Notes under the pieces: generated by a model
Databases searched by the model: none
What the model was told of the DNA's origin: nothing
The model's input: only the letters and a program-made list of their open reading frames with translations
NCBI GenBank assembly: GCA_944385935.1
Contig: CALWZC010000002.1
Coordinates: forward strand, 1 to 64,000
Direction of reading: 5' to 3'
DNA: 64,000 bases
Source of the DNA: an uncultured Anaerofilum sp.
GTDB taxonomy: Bacteria > Bacillota > Clostridia > Oscillospirales > Ruminococcaceae
In this document: positions 8,225 through 14,998 of the stretch, in pieces
Layout of the letters: each line of letters starts with the position of its first letter
How positions within the stretch are numbered: the stretch's first letter is position 1
Translations under genes and position numbers: made by a program

Positions 8225-9286
8225 TTAATTGTTTTGAATCAATCTAGGTAAGTCACGAACAATTTCAATCATAAACCATTCAGGCAATACTTCGCCTTCA
8301 TCAGCAGATACAACCATCTGTGCTATCTCGTTGCTAATTGTGGAAAGTTCCTTAATCAATGACTTTGCCCGATGAGCAAGATACTGGCTATCCTTTCCAA
8401 GATGCTGCTTGTTTTGTGGCAAATTATGAAGTAGCTTTGCACGAAAGGACTGGGCCAGAAAATACAATACATCTCTATCTTCTGGTTTGGATGGCCACTT
8501 TGCTTCCCCTTTAATAATATCTGTGAGTAAATGAGTATTTCCTAGCTGTTTCACAAAAGCCAAAAACATGCCTGCATGATTTGCCGAAATGCACCCATAT
8601 GTAATTACTTTTAACATTGATTCCGAAAGTTTTCCCGATTCTGCATGGTATTCCTTTAGCGCATCACTTAGTATATGCCAAGAACGAGGAGTAGAATAAG
8701 GGTCTTCTGTTTTTGGAGGTTCCGAAAACAAATGGTCTGGTCTTTGGGTAATATAGTTAATTACCCAAGGGTGAAGTTCCGCTTCATATGCCCAATGAAT
8801 CCACTGGGTAGGGTCTGCTTTTAATTGCACATGGAACATTCGATTGATAAGGGCCGAGGACATAGTTTTGACGATGGCAGAATCTTGTGCTCTGTTTCCA
8901 GCACCAATCACAATGCTCCCCTGTGGAAGATGATATTCTCCAATACGCTTTTCGTGAATTAAGCTATAAAATGCCTTTTGAACTTCCTGTGAACAGGCAT
9001 TTAGCTCGTCCAAAAAAAGTACATATGGCTCTTTTCGTGCTATCATTTTAGGGGGAAGGAAGGTGCTAACATCATCCTGAATTTGTGGAATACCAATAAT
9101 ATCTTCTGGTGCTAATTGACTGCCTAACAACGATACACAAGGCATTCCTACTTCTTTTGAAAATTTTTCTACAAGAGCAGATTTACCAATACCCGGTGCG
9201 CCCCAAATAAACACAGGACGAACCGTAGCTATATTCAATAATATTTCTAACAGGTCATTTTGGGTAACACTTACGGGTAAATTCAT
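8225..9286 (-). CDS. MoxR-family AAA+ ATPase
   Basis: This 353-residue AAA+ protein has Walker A GAPGIGKSA at residues 29-37, Walker B LFLDE at 90-94, sensor-1 Asn at 131 in GAGNRAQ, and the SALINRMFHV arginine-finger region. MoxR ATPases act with VWA proteins to insert cofactors or remodel target complexes. Here the VWA partner is the next gene, 24 nt downstream. The start has an AGGATG ribosome site. I see no convincing promoter in the 120 nt upstream. A substrate protein is not evident among the neighbours: tRNA-Leu lies on one side and a chemoreceptor on the other. Confidence 0.92.
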   Translation of the reverse strand: MNLPVSVTQNDLLEILLNIATVRPVFIWGAPGIGKSALVEKFSKEVGMPCVSLLGSQLAPEDIIGIPQIQDDVSTFLPPKMIARKEPYVLFLDELNACSQEVQKAFYSLIHEKRIGEYHLPQGSIVIGAGNRAQDSAIVKTMSSALINRMFHVQLKADPTQWIHWAYEAELHPWVINYITQRPDHLFSEPPKTEDPYSTPRSWHILSDALKEYHAESGKLSESMLKVITYGCISANHAGMFLAFVKQLGNTHLLTDIIKGEAKWPSKPEDRDVLYFLAQSFRAKLLHNLPQNKQHLGKDSQYLAHRAKSLIKELSTISNEIAQMVVSADEGEVLPEWFMIEIVRDLPRLIQNN

Positions 9287-9383
9287 TTGAACATCCTTTC
9301 CAACGAAATGACTATAACGTGAATTTTGCCAGTTCGTTTCGCTATCAATTTTATTATGGCTGTTTGTCAGAATATAAAAAATG

Positions 9384-9409
9384 CCGGAGCAAACAAAGTT
9401 TGCTCCGGC
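9384..9409 (-). terminator. Terminator of tRNA-Leu
   Basis: CCGGAGCAAAC/GTTTGCTCCGG with a short loop, followed on the minus strand by CATTTTTTAT, directly after the tRNA 3' end. Confidence 0.85.
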
Positions 9410-9410
9410 G

Positions 9411-9497
9411 TGGTGCCGCTAACCGGACTTGAACCGGTACGGTATTTCTACCGAGGGATTTTAAGTCCCTTGTGTCTGCCTATTCCACCACAGCGGC
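9411..9497 (-). tRNA. tRNA-Leu (anticodon TAA)
   Basis: This is an 87-nt minus-strand tRNA with a long variable arm (TCGGTAGAAATACCG), as expected for tRNA-Leu. The acceptor stem is GCCGCTG/TAGCGGC and CCA is encoded. The anticodon loop CTTAAAA gives TAA, decoding TTA. It has its own promoter and terminator. Confidence 0.96.
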
Positions 9498-9516
9498 TTG
9501 TTGTATAACAGTACAT

Positions 9517-9545
9517 ACTATACCTAAAATTTAGCTTTTTGTCAA
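9517..9545 (-). promoter_or_regulatory. Promoter of tRNA-Leu
   Basis: Minus strand TTGACA (9545-9540), 17-nt spacer and TATAGT (9522-9517), about 20 nt before the tRNA. Confidence 0.85.
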
Positions 9546-9575
9546 TAGAAAACACAATTTTTCTTGTAAAAACTC

Positions 9576-9609
9576 CAAAAGGAAAGCAAAATGTTCTGCT
9601 TTCCTTTTG
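9576..9609 (-). terminator. Terminator of the spoIIIA operon
   Basis: CAAAAGGAAAGCA and its exact complement around an 8-nt loop, followed on the minus strand by GAGTTTTT. It lies 35 nt past the spoIIIAH stop codon. Confidence 0.85.
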
Positions 9610-9643
9610 AAATAGATGGGTTTGTATCCAAAATACCTACTGG

Positions 9644-10282
9644 TTATTTCACCTCTACCACCGTGATATTCTGGGCGGGAATATCACACTTGGAAAGCAC
9701 TGCATCTCGAATCTGTGCCACCTGTTCTTTGCTCAACCCTTCGCTTTGTGTCTGAACGGTAACATTTACCTTGCCATCATCCAAAAAGGCTACACAGTCC
9801 ACAAAACCTTTTGCCTTGATAAGGTTTTCAATATCACTTTCGGTAGTAATGCTGCTTACAACACTAGAAAGCCGCTGGGTCAATTCCGCTTTCTCCTCCT
9901 CACTGAGGTTGGCTTTTTTCAGGCTCTTTTGCAGGGTATCCAGTGCTTCATCACGGCTTTTTTGGCGAGAAAGGCGGGCTTCCTCAAAATATTGGGTACC
10001 ACTTTTTTGCCCTACGCTTACCAGCTGCGCGTCTCCATAATTTTTGTTGCCCTCTCCCTCGCCAGATTCTGCCAGCGGGTCAGTAAGCAAGTTGGTGGGT
10101 TGGGTTTGGTCTTCTGCACCTACCGAAACGGTTACGCCATCTGTAACTGTTTCGGTTTCCTCCAACAATGGGCTGCCTGTTTTGGCATATTCCCAGTTTA
10201 AGTACACAGCCACACCCAATGCTGCCACCAAAGTGAGCAGCGTAAACTGCCGTCTGCTTTTTGCATTTGCTGTCATATCCAT
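9644..10282 (-). CDS. spoIIIAH: Stage III sporulation protein AH
   Basis: Last gene of the spoIIIA operon, 212 residues. One N-terminal transmembrane segment (about residues 12-28, TLLTLVAALGVAVYL) precedes an acidic linker and a C-terminal ring-building domain related to YscJ/FliF (about 110-212). In Bacillus, SpoIIIAH in the mother-cell membrane pairs with SpoIIQ in the forespore membrane to form the channel that keeps late forespore gene expression going. The start is 7 nt after spoIIIAG, with GGAGG upstream. No spoIIQ gene is in the window. The M23 protein at 41936 has LysM and G5 domains and is not an obvious equivalent. Confidence 0.95.
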   Translation of the reverse strand: MDMTANAKSRRQFTLLTLVAALGVAVYLNWEYAKTGSPLLEETETVTDGVTVSVGAEDQTQPTNLLTDPLAESGEGEGNKNYGDAQLVSVGQKSGTQYFEEARLSRQKSRDEALDTLQKSLKKANLSEEEKAELTQRLSSVVSSITTESDIENLIKAKGFVDCVAFLDDGKVNVTVQTQSEGLSKEQVAQIRDAVLSKCDIPAQNITVVEVK

Positions 10283-10289
10283 TCCTCCG

Positions 10290-10811
10290 TTATTTCATTT
10301 TTGTCACGCAAATCCGACTTGCCGGAAGGTCTAACACCACCGAAACAGCATCGGTTATGCGGCTGACGACTGTAATATCTTCTGCGCCTTGGCACACCAC
10401 AGCCACCCCTCTTACCTGAGGTAGATATGTAGTTTCCACCAACGGTTGCTGTCCATTGCCACTGCCTAAAATCACATGGCTGGACTGTTGGCGGCTGGTG
10501 CCTCCCTGCTGGGACTGATTTTGCTCAATGGTTTGGTCTTGTGCATATACTTGCTCGCTTTCGGTATCCAGCGTAAGCATCACTTCCACCTGTCCCACAC
10601 CCTCAATGTTAGAAATCAAGGATTCCAGTTGCTTCTGCAATTGCTGCGCCTGCTGGGATTGATTTTCAGATGGGTCTGTTTCTGTTTGGCTTTGGGCTGG
10701 AGAAATACTGGACAGAAAAATCAGAAAAATTCCGGCAATTCCCAGCCAGATAGGAAGATTTTGCCGTAATTTTGGAGGCACTATCTCCCATTTTTGAAAA
10801 AGGTGACTCAT
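10290..10811 (-). CDS. spoIIIAG: Stage III sporulation protein AG
   Basis: 173 residues from the ATG at 10811, which overlaps the spoIIIAF stop codon as ATGA and has AAGGAG upstream. One transmembrane segment lies near residues 20-40, followed by a Gln/Ser-rich linker and the ring-building domain (EGVGQVEVMLTL and VRGVAVVCQGAEDITVV are family strands). SpoIIIAG forms a large ring in the mother-cell side of the SpoIIIA-SpoIIQ channel. The frame is open 8 codons further upstream, but that extension lies inside spoIIIAF. Confidence 0.95.
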   Translation of the reverse strand: MSHLFQKWEIVPPKLRQNLPIWLGIAGIFLIFLSSISPAQSQTETDPSENQSQQAQQLQKQLESLISNIEGVGQVEVMLTLDTESEQVYAQDQTIEQNQSQQGGTSRQQSSHVILGSGNGQQPLVETTYLPQVRGVAVVCQGAEDITVVSRITDAVSVVLDLPASRICVTKMK

Positions 10812-11275
10812 GATATACGCTCCTTTTCTTCCCATTGCACAACAAGCTGCGTTCCAAACATCTGCTGTACTGTTTGTTGTGTGCTTTCATTGGATTGTCC
10901 TTGTAGAACCACCTGTGTCACTTGCGCTGTTGCAGCATCGGGCTGGTAGTCTAACATCACTTCCTTTACTGTAACATCCACACCCTGCCGTTCAAACTCT
11001 TGTTGTAATTGCTCTTGTAGCTTTTCTTCTGTCTGTTGCTCTATCCAATACTCCACATTCAACTGTGGGGATGACTGAACAGTTTGCTGGGGTTGTGTCA
11101 AAAGAGTTTGCCAAGAGATTTCTCTCACCGGTTGAAGGATGGTTATTACAATATATAATGCCATCACCAATTTTATTCCCGATGATTGCTCTTTTTGTGG
11201 TAAAATCATTTGCAAAAGTCCCACAATAATACTTACAGTGCAAAAAACCATTGCCCATTCTTTTAGTGATGTCAT
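10808..11275 (-). CDS. spoIIIAF: Stage III sporulation protein AF
   Basis: 155 residues. Two N-terminal membrane helices (about residues 8-26 and 34-50) precede a soluble domain with the DYQPDAA segment typical of SpoIIIAF and a VQQMFGTQLVV end. It is part of the spoIIIA channel operon, required for forespore development. It starts 6 nt after spoIIIAE and overlaps spoIIIAG by 4 nt, consistent with coupled translation. Confidence 0.93.
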   Translation of the reverse strand: MTSLKEWAMVFCTVSIIVGLLQMILPQKEQSSGIKLVMALYIVITILQPVREISWQTLLTQPQQTVQSSPQLNVEYWIEQQTEEKLQEQLQQEFERQGVDVTVKEVMLDYQPDAATAQVTQVVLQGQSNESTQQTVQQMFGTQLVVQWEEKERIS

Positions 11276-11281
11276 GTATGC

Positions 11282-12334
11282 CTACCCCCCTACTGACATC
11301 ATCCATACCACAGACAGCACAATGGGCAGCCCGTAGAATAGCAATGTTAGCCCACACAGGCTGGTACATCCTGCTGCCGCTTTGAGTAATTGCGCACATT
11401 GAGGTTGTTCTACCCCTTTGGCAATGGTTGCAGCAGCAGAAAATGCCCACCAGTATAGCACTGTTTGTACCAACACAGGCACAAAACAAACTGCAATGGC
11501 AACCAAAAGACCAATGGCGGCTGTTCCACGGGCAAGTTTTATCCCTGCTCCTACTGCTCCAATGGTGCTGGACACCGCCTGTCCAACAATGGGAATACTG
11601 CTGGAAATTAAAAATTTTCCTGTTTTCATTGCCAAAGAGTCGCTGGCACCTGCTAAAAAATTTTGAAGCCCTAAAAATGTAACAAAAATAGTAGACACCA
11701 AACCCAGCCCCCATTTCACTACTCGTTGCACCATTTGCGCCATGGCAGACACTACAGATACATCACATAGGCCGGAAGCTGTATGCAACGCTATCAACAT
11801 TTGAATCAAGGGCAAAACCACTGTGGCTGCAATTTCTGCAAGGAAAAGGGCTGTGGATAGAAAAAATCCGCTGAAAATTGCCGCTGATGCCGGCTGTCCA
11901 CCTGCCACAAGCATAGAGGAAAAAACTGGTACAAACCCCATCAGCGCACCTTTACAGTAAAAAATTTGTTCGCGGGCTTGTGTAAGTATTTGTTGTACAG
12001 GCTGAACCACAAAAATGGCACAAAGCAAAAAGCAAACCATCTGTATCAATGGAGCAAAATTTTTATCTCCTGTTTGGGATGGTGTTGCCACCACAGCCGC
12101 AAAAAGTAAAAAGATACTTATTTTTATAAATACCCGCAAAGGTTCTGTTGCAAAGCCCGAAAACATCTGCCATCCTTGTTGAAACAACTGGGCTGGTGTT
12201 TGCTGTAAAAACTGTTGAATCTCCTCCGCCTTCTGTACAAATTCCTCTAACCCACTGGGAAGATAGCTCCAAATATCTTCCGCAGCCCACAATGGTATTC
12301 CTATTGTTATGATTACAACCCACAGTAAAAGCAA
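11282..12334 (-). CDS. spoIIIAE: Stage III sporulation protein AE
   Basis: Polytopic protein: a signal-like N-terminus, then an amphipathic segment with WSYLPSGLEEF and five or six membrane helices, which is the SpoIIIAE layout. No in-frame ATG lies near the expected start. I place it at TTG 12334 (350 residues), just past the spoIIIAD stop codon at 12343; the ribosome site is weak, so coupled translation is likely. The Bacillus protein is somewhat longer (about 400). The reading frame has no stop codon for a further 238 codons upstream, through spoIIIAD and spoIIIAC in another frame, so naive ORF calling would give a false 588-residue product. The start is the only uncertain point. Confidence 0.88.
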   Translation of the reverse strand: MLLLWVVIITIGIPLWAAEDIWSYLPSGLEEFVQKAEEIQQFLQQTPAQLFQQGWQMFSGFATEPLRVFIKISIFLLFAAVVATPSQTGDKNFAPLIQMVCFLLCAIFVVQPVQQILTQAREQIFYCKGALMGFVPVFSSMLVAGGQPASAAIFSGFFLSTALFLAEIAATVVLPLIQMLIALHTASGLCDVSVVSAMAQMVQRVVKWGLGLVSTIFVTFLGLQNFLAGASDSLAMKTGKFLISSSIPIVGQAVSSTIGAVGAGIKLARGTAAIGLLVAIAVCFVPVLVQTVLYWWAFSAAATIAKGVEQPQCAQLLKAAAGCTSLCGLTLLFYGLPIVLSVVWMMSVGG

Positions 12335-12342
12335 ACATTTTG

Positions 12343-12723
12343 CTACCCAAGCAAGCCGGAAATTACTTGTAAAAGCTGTTGAAACAGTGGCAAAGCAGCA
12401 AAGAGAATCAAGGCTCTTGCGGCTAGTTCTACTTGTCCTGCCAAGGCAGTTTGTCCTGCATCTTTGCACACATCCCTTGCAATCTGCCCCAAAATCACAA
12501 TGCCCATAGCTTTTACCAGTGGCATCATCTGGGCCGCTGAAATTTGCTCTGCCAATGAAAGAAGGCTGTCCATCACAGGAAACATGGCAGCTATGGCAGC
12601 GGTCAAAACCAACCCACAACACAGAATCCCCGCAATCACTGCATACACTGGGTTGTACTGTTTCAGCAATGCCAACAATACCACTGCTATCAGCACCATG
12701 CCTATAATTTGTATCCATTCCAT
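12343..12723 (-). CDS. spoIIIAD: Stage III sporulation protein AD
   Basis: 126-residue membrane protein with helices at about residues 3-20, 28-50 and 98-122, and the SpoIIIAD-type GIVILGQIARDVCKDAGQ segment in the middle. It is a member of the spoIIIA channel operon. It starts 6 nt after spoIIIAC and ends beside the likely spoIIIAE start. Confidence 0.94.
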   Translation of the reverse strand: MEWIQIIGMVLIAVVLLALLKQYNPVYAVIAGILCCGLVLTAAIAAMFPVMDSLLSLAEQISAAQMMPLVKAMGIVILGQIARDVCKDAGQTALAGQVELAARALILFAALPLFQQLLQVISGLLG

Positions 12724-12729
12724 AGGCTG

Positions 12730-12930
12730 TTATAGTTGAAAGAGCTGTTTTATCAGCTGGAATAGTTGGCTGATTTGGCTCACAACCATAGTAAGCACCA
12801 CAATCAATCCTGCAAGGGTTGTCATCATGGCTTGTTCTTCTCTGCCCGACCGAATCAACAACTGATTTAAAACCGCCACAATAATTCCAATGGCTGCAAT
12901 TTTGAATACTAAGTCGATTTCCATGGCCAT
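12730..12930 (-). CDS. spoIIIAC: Stage III sporulation protein AC
   Basis: 66-residue protein with two membrane helices (about residues 8-24 and 35-55), the size and pattern of SpoIIIAC (LVFKIAAIGIIVAVLNQLL). Two ATGs lie two codons apart (12930 and 12924), with AAAGGAACGAG upstream. A stronger GGAGG at 12956-12960 serves a different, out-of-frame ATG at 12949 (see findings). Confidence 0.94.
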   Translation of the reverse strand: MAMEIDLVFKIAAIGIIVAVLNQLLIRSGREEQAMMTTLAGLIVVLTMVVSQISQLFQLIKQLFQL

Positions 12931-12963
12931 CTCGTTCCTTTCTTTTCATAAAATTCCTCCGGT

Positions 12964-13467
12964 TTATAAGGTCAACACCGCAATGGCCAATCCGCCACAA
13001 ACACCCAAGGAAAGATAGACCTTTCCGCTTTGTCGCTCTTTTTCCCATGCTGTTTGTTTTACTTGTTGTAGCATATTTTGCAGATATTGGATTCTTGCCT
13101 GCTCCTGCTGTACTGTGCCACTGCCAAGAGAGTCAATCCATTTTTCCAAAAGGATTTTATCTTCTGGTTGCAAAAGTTTTTGTGCCGAAGGACGAATACA
13201 AAGGCTTTCTTTTAAAATATCTTTGGAAAACACTGGGGAGTTTTCAATTTCCAACAACTGAAAACGGCTTTTTTGGCAAAAAACATCCTGCCAAAGCACT
13301 GCCAAAGCGGTTTGGGTAGTGCAAATTCCAGACTCAAACAATACCAATAGTTCTAGAATATCCTCTAGTAGTATCCGCCGGTTTCGCAGCTTTTGGGCTT
13401 GATACCATCCGGTTGCAGTGCCTGCTGCCACCAAGCAACAAGCCCCCAAAAGATGAATTAACATCAT
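12964..13467 (-). CDS. spoIIIAB: Stage III sporulation protein AB
   Basis: 167 residues with one membrane helix at each end and a charged helical middle, as in SpoIIIAB. LEDILELLVLFESGI is a family hallmark, and the C-terminus is GVCGGLAIAVLTL. Distantly related to type II secretion F proteins. It overlaps spoIIIAA by 4 nt. Confidence 0.93.
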   Translation of the reverse strand: MMLIHLLGACCLVAAGTATGWYQAQKLRNRRILLEDILELLVLFESGICTTQTALAVLWQDVFCQKSRFQLLEIENSPVFSKDILKESLCIRPSAQKLLQPEDKILLEKWIDSLGSGTVQQEQARIQYLQNMLQQVKQTAWEKERQSGKVYLSLGVCGGLAIAVLTL

Positions 13468-14324
13468 AGTTCAATCACCTCCCCTATCTGCCCCAAATTT
13501 TCCCCTTGTTGCAAAAATACAATGGTAGAAAAAGCACCGGTTTCTAGTACCTGTCTGCAAAAAGGGCGGCGGAAAAGCTGCTGTTTATTTTCTCCATGCA
13601 TACTCACCAATAGCCGTACTCCTGCATTGGCAGCCGCCACCACTGCTGCTGCGTCCTCCTGTGCACCAACCTCATCACAAATAAGAATTTGTGGTGATAA
13701 CCCCCGTACCGCCCACAAAAGCCCTTCTGCCTTGCTGCAATTTTGCAATACATCACAGTGCAACGGCAGTCCACTTCCTACCAGTTCACAACGTTCATCT
13801 ACTACGCAAACCCGCTGGCCTTGCTCGCTAAACATCCACACAAGTTGTTTTAACAAGGTAGTCTTTCCGCTGGCAGGAGCACCAGCAATTACAATGCCAT
13901 TCTGTTTTTTCAAAAGTAATTCCTGTATGCTCAAAGGCAAAACAAATTTTGTTTCACGGGCAATGCGAATATTAAGGGAGGTGATAGGTTGCACAGTTGT
14001 AATTGTATTTTGCTTTGTGACCACTTTTCCGGCAATTCCTACCCGATGCCCTCCCTGCAAAGTGATATATCCTTTACAAATGCTATCTTGCCATGAGTAC
14101 ACCGAATAGCCACAAAGGGCTTCTAGTATTTGCTGTAATTGTTGAATGGTTGGCCGAGGCAGTTGAGGCAAAGGGAGATTTTTTTCTTTGAGGGTAAGTA
14201 CCACAGGTCGTCCTGTTCTCAGCCGAACCTCTAGCACCTTATCTGTGGTATGGTCTGGCAGTTGCTGCAATGCCCTTCCCAATTCTCCGGGTATCTGCCC
14301 CACTGCTTGATGATATGCGTTCAT
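13464..14324 (-). CDS. spoIIIAA: Stage III sporulation protein AA, secretion-type ATPase
   Basis: 286-residue ATPase and first gene of the spoIIIA operon. The N-terminal LEVRLRTGRP segment and GGHRVGIAGK strand are typical. Walker A is GAPASGKTT at residues 148-156, and Walker B-like LICDEVG is near 215. It resembles type II/IV secretion ATPases and should energise assembly or transport of the SpoIIIA channel from the mother cell. In Bacillus the operon is under sigma-E. I could not find a convincing sigma-E promoter in the 180 nt upstream. Confidence 0.95.
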   Translation of the reverse strand: MNAYHQAVGQIPGELGRALQQLPDHTTDKVLEVRLRTGRPVVLTLKEKNLPLPQLPRPTIQQLQQILEALCGYSVYSWQDSICKGYITLQGGHRVGIAGKVVTKQNTITTVQPITSLNIRIARETKFVLPLSIQELLLKKQNGIVIAGAPASGKTTLLKQLVWMFSEQGQRVCVVDERCELVGSGLPLHCDVLQNCSKAEGLLWAVRGLSPQILICDEVGAQEDAAAVVAAANAGVRLLVSMHGENKQQLFRRPFCRQVLETGAFSTIVFLQQGENLGQIGEVIEL

Positions 14325-14459
14325 GCTTTCACTTCCGTTTCATTGGTTTGTTGCAGTATATGCCTGTACACTGTAAAACAGAACCATATCCCCTAAAAGA
14401 GCTACAAAAAATATGATTTTACTTTTTTGAAAAATTTTGAATTTTTTTCAAAAAAGGTG

Positions 14460-14488
14460 TTGACTTTTTGCTTTGCAGGGTGTATTAT
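14460..14488 (+). promoter_or_regulatory. Promoter of tRNA-Ser
   Basis: TTGACT (14460-14465), 17-nt spacer and TATTAT (14483-14488), 20 nt before the tRNA. Confidence 0.85.
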
Positions 14489-14507
14489 ATAAAGGCACCA
14501 AGCGCTT

Positions 14508-14599
14508 GGAGAGATGGCTGAGCTGGTCTAAGGCGCACGACTGGAAATCGTGTGTGGGCTATAAACCCACCGAGGGTTCGAATCCCTCTCTCTCCGCCA
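14508..14599 (+). tRNA. tRNA-Ser (anticodon GGA)
   Basis: Plus-strand tRNA with acceptor stem GGAGAGA/TCTCTCC, discriminator G and encoded CCA. It has a long variable arm (GTGGGCTATAAACCCAC) and an anticodon loop CTGGAAA giving GGA (Ser). It has its own promoter and terminator. Confidence 0.96.
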
Positions 14600-14603
14600 C
14601 ATA

Positions 14604-14637
14604 CCCCTGAGGAAATTCCTCAGGGGTTATTTTTTTA
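14604..14637 (+). terminator. Terminator of tRNA-Ser
   Basis: CCCCTGAGG-AAATT-CCTCAGGGG followed by TTATTTTTTT. Confidence 0.92.
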
Positions 14638-14667
14638 CTATCCATTAAAAACTATTAGCGTAAAACA

Positions 14668-14706
14668 AAAAGGTGACTTTCCTGTTCAGAAAGTCACCTT
14701 TTTTTA
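14668..14706 (-). terminator. Terminator after the DUF2007-like gene
   Basis: AAGGTGACTTTC with its complement GAAAGTCACCTT, T-rich on either side, 11 nt past the stop codon. It can work in both directions. Confidence 0.85.
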
Positions 14707-14716
14707 TACAGTTGGG

Positions 14717-14992
14717 CTATATCAACTTTGCCTCATGCAAAATTTCTTTTGCTCTTTGGTAATCCTTTTTTTGTACATATAGCAAATGCACAAAAGTTCG
14801 AGGGGAGTTATCCCGGCGATTCCTCCCACCAACAGGCAGGGTATTACCAGTAGCGTGAGCCACACGGTCATCCCCTCTCTTCATGCGGCAAAGCTGGGGA
14901 ATTCCATTTTGATTGAGCAATTCCCTTGCTTGCGCCACAAGGCTGATATCAAAATCCGCCAACAACTGTTTTCGGTTAAAAATATGAATCAT
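14717..14992 (-). CDS. Small DUF2007-like protein downstream of phosphohexomutase
   Basis: 91-residue soluble protein. The layout is an N-terminal FNRKQLLADFDI strand/helix, a helix ending LLNQNGIP, a basic loop, and a C-terminal VHLLYVQKKDYQRAKEIL strand/helix. This resembles the DUF2007 (putative signal-transducing) fold, in which a short ferredoxin-like domain ends in YVxxxDxxxA. It starts 6 nt after the mutase stop codon and shares its terminator, so it is co-transcribed. Function is unknown and the family call is tentative. Confidence 0.7.
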   Translation of the reverse strand: MIHIFNRKQLLADFDISLVAQARELLNQNGIPQLCRMKRGDDRVAHATGNTLPVGGRNRRDNSPRTFVHLLYVQKKDYQRAKEILHEAKLI

Positions 14993-14998
14993 CTTGTT

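Noticed and set aside
9326-9508. 60-codon plus-strand frame over tRNA-Leu
   Set aside because: It is antisense to a well-formed tRNA and its terminator.
14325-14400. Possible sigma-E promoter upstream of spoIIIAA
   Set aside because: A CATATACT -10-like element is present, but the 14-nt spacing leads to no acceptable -35. I could not support it.
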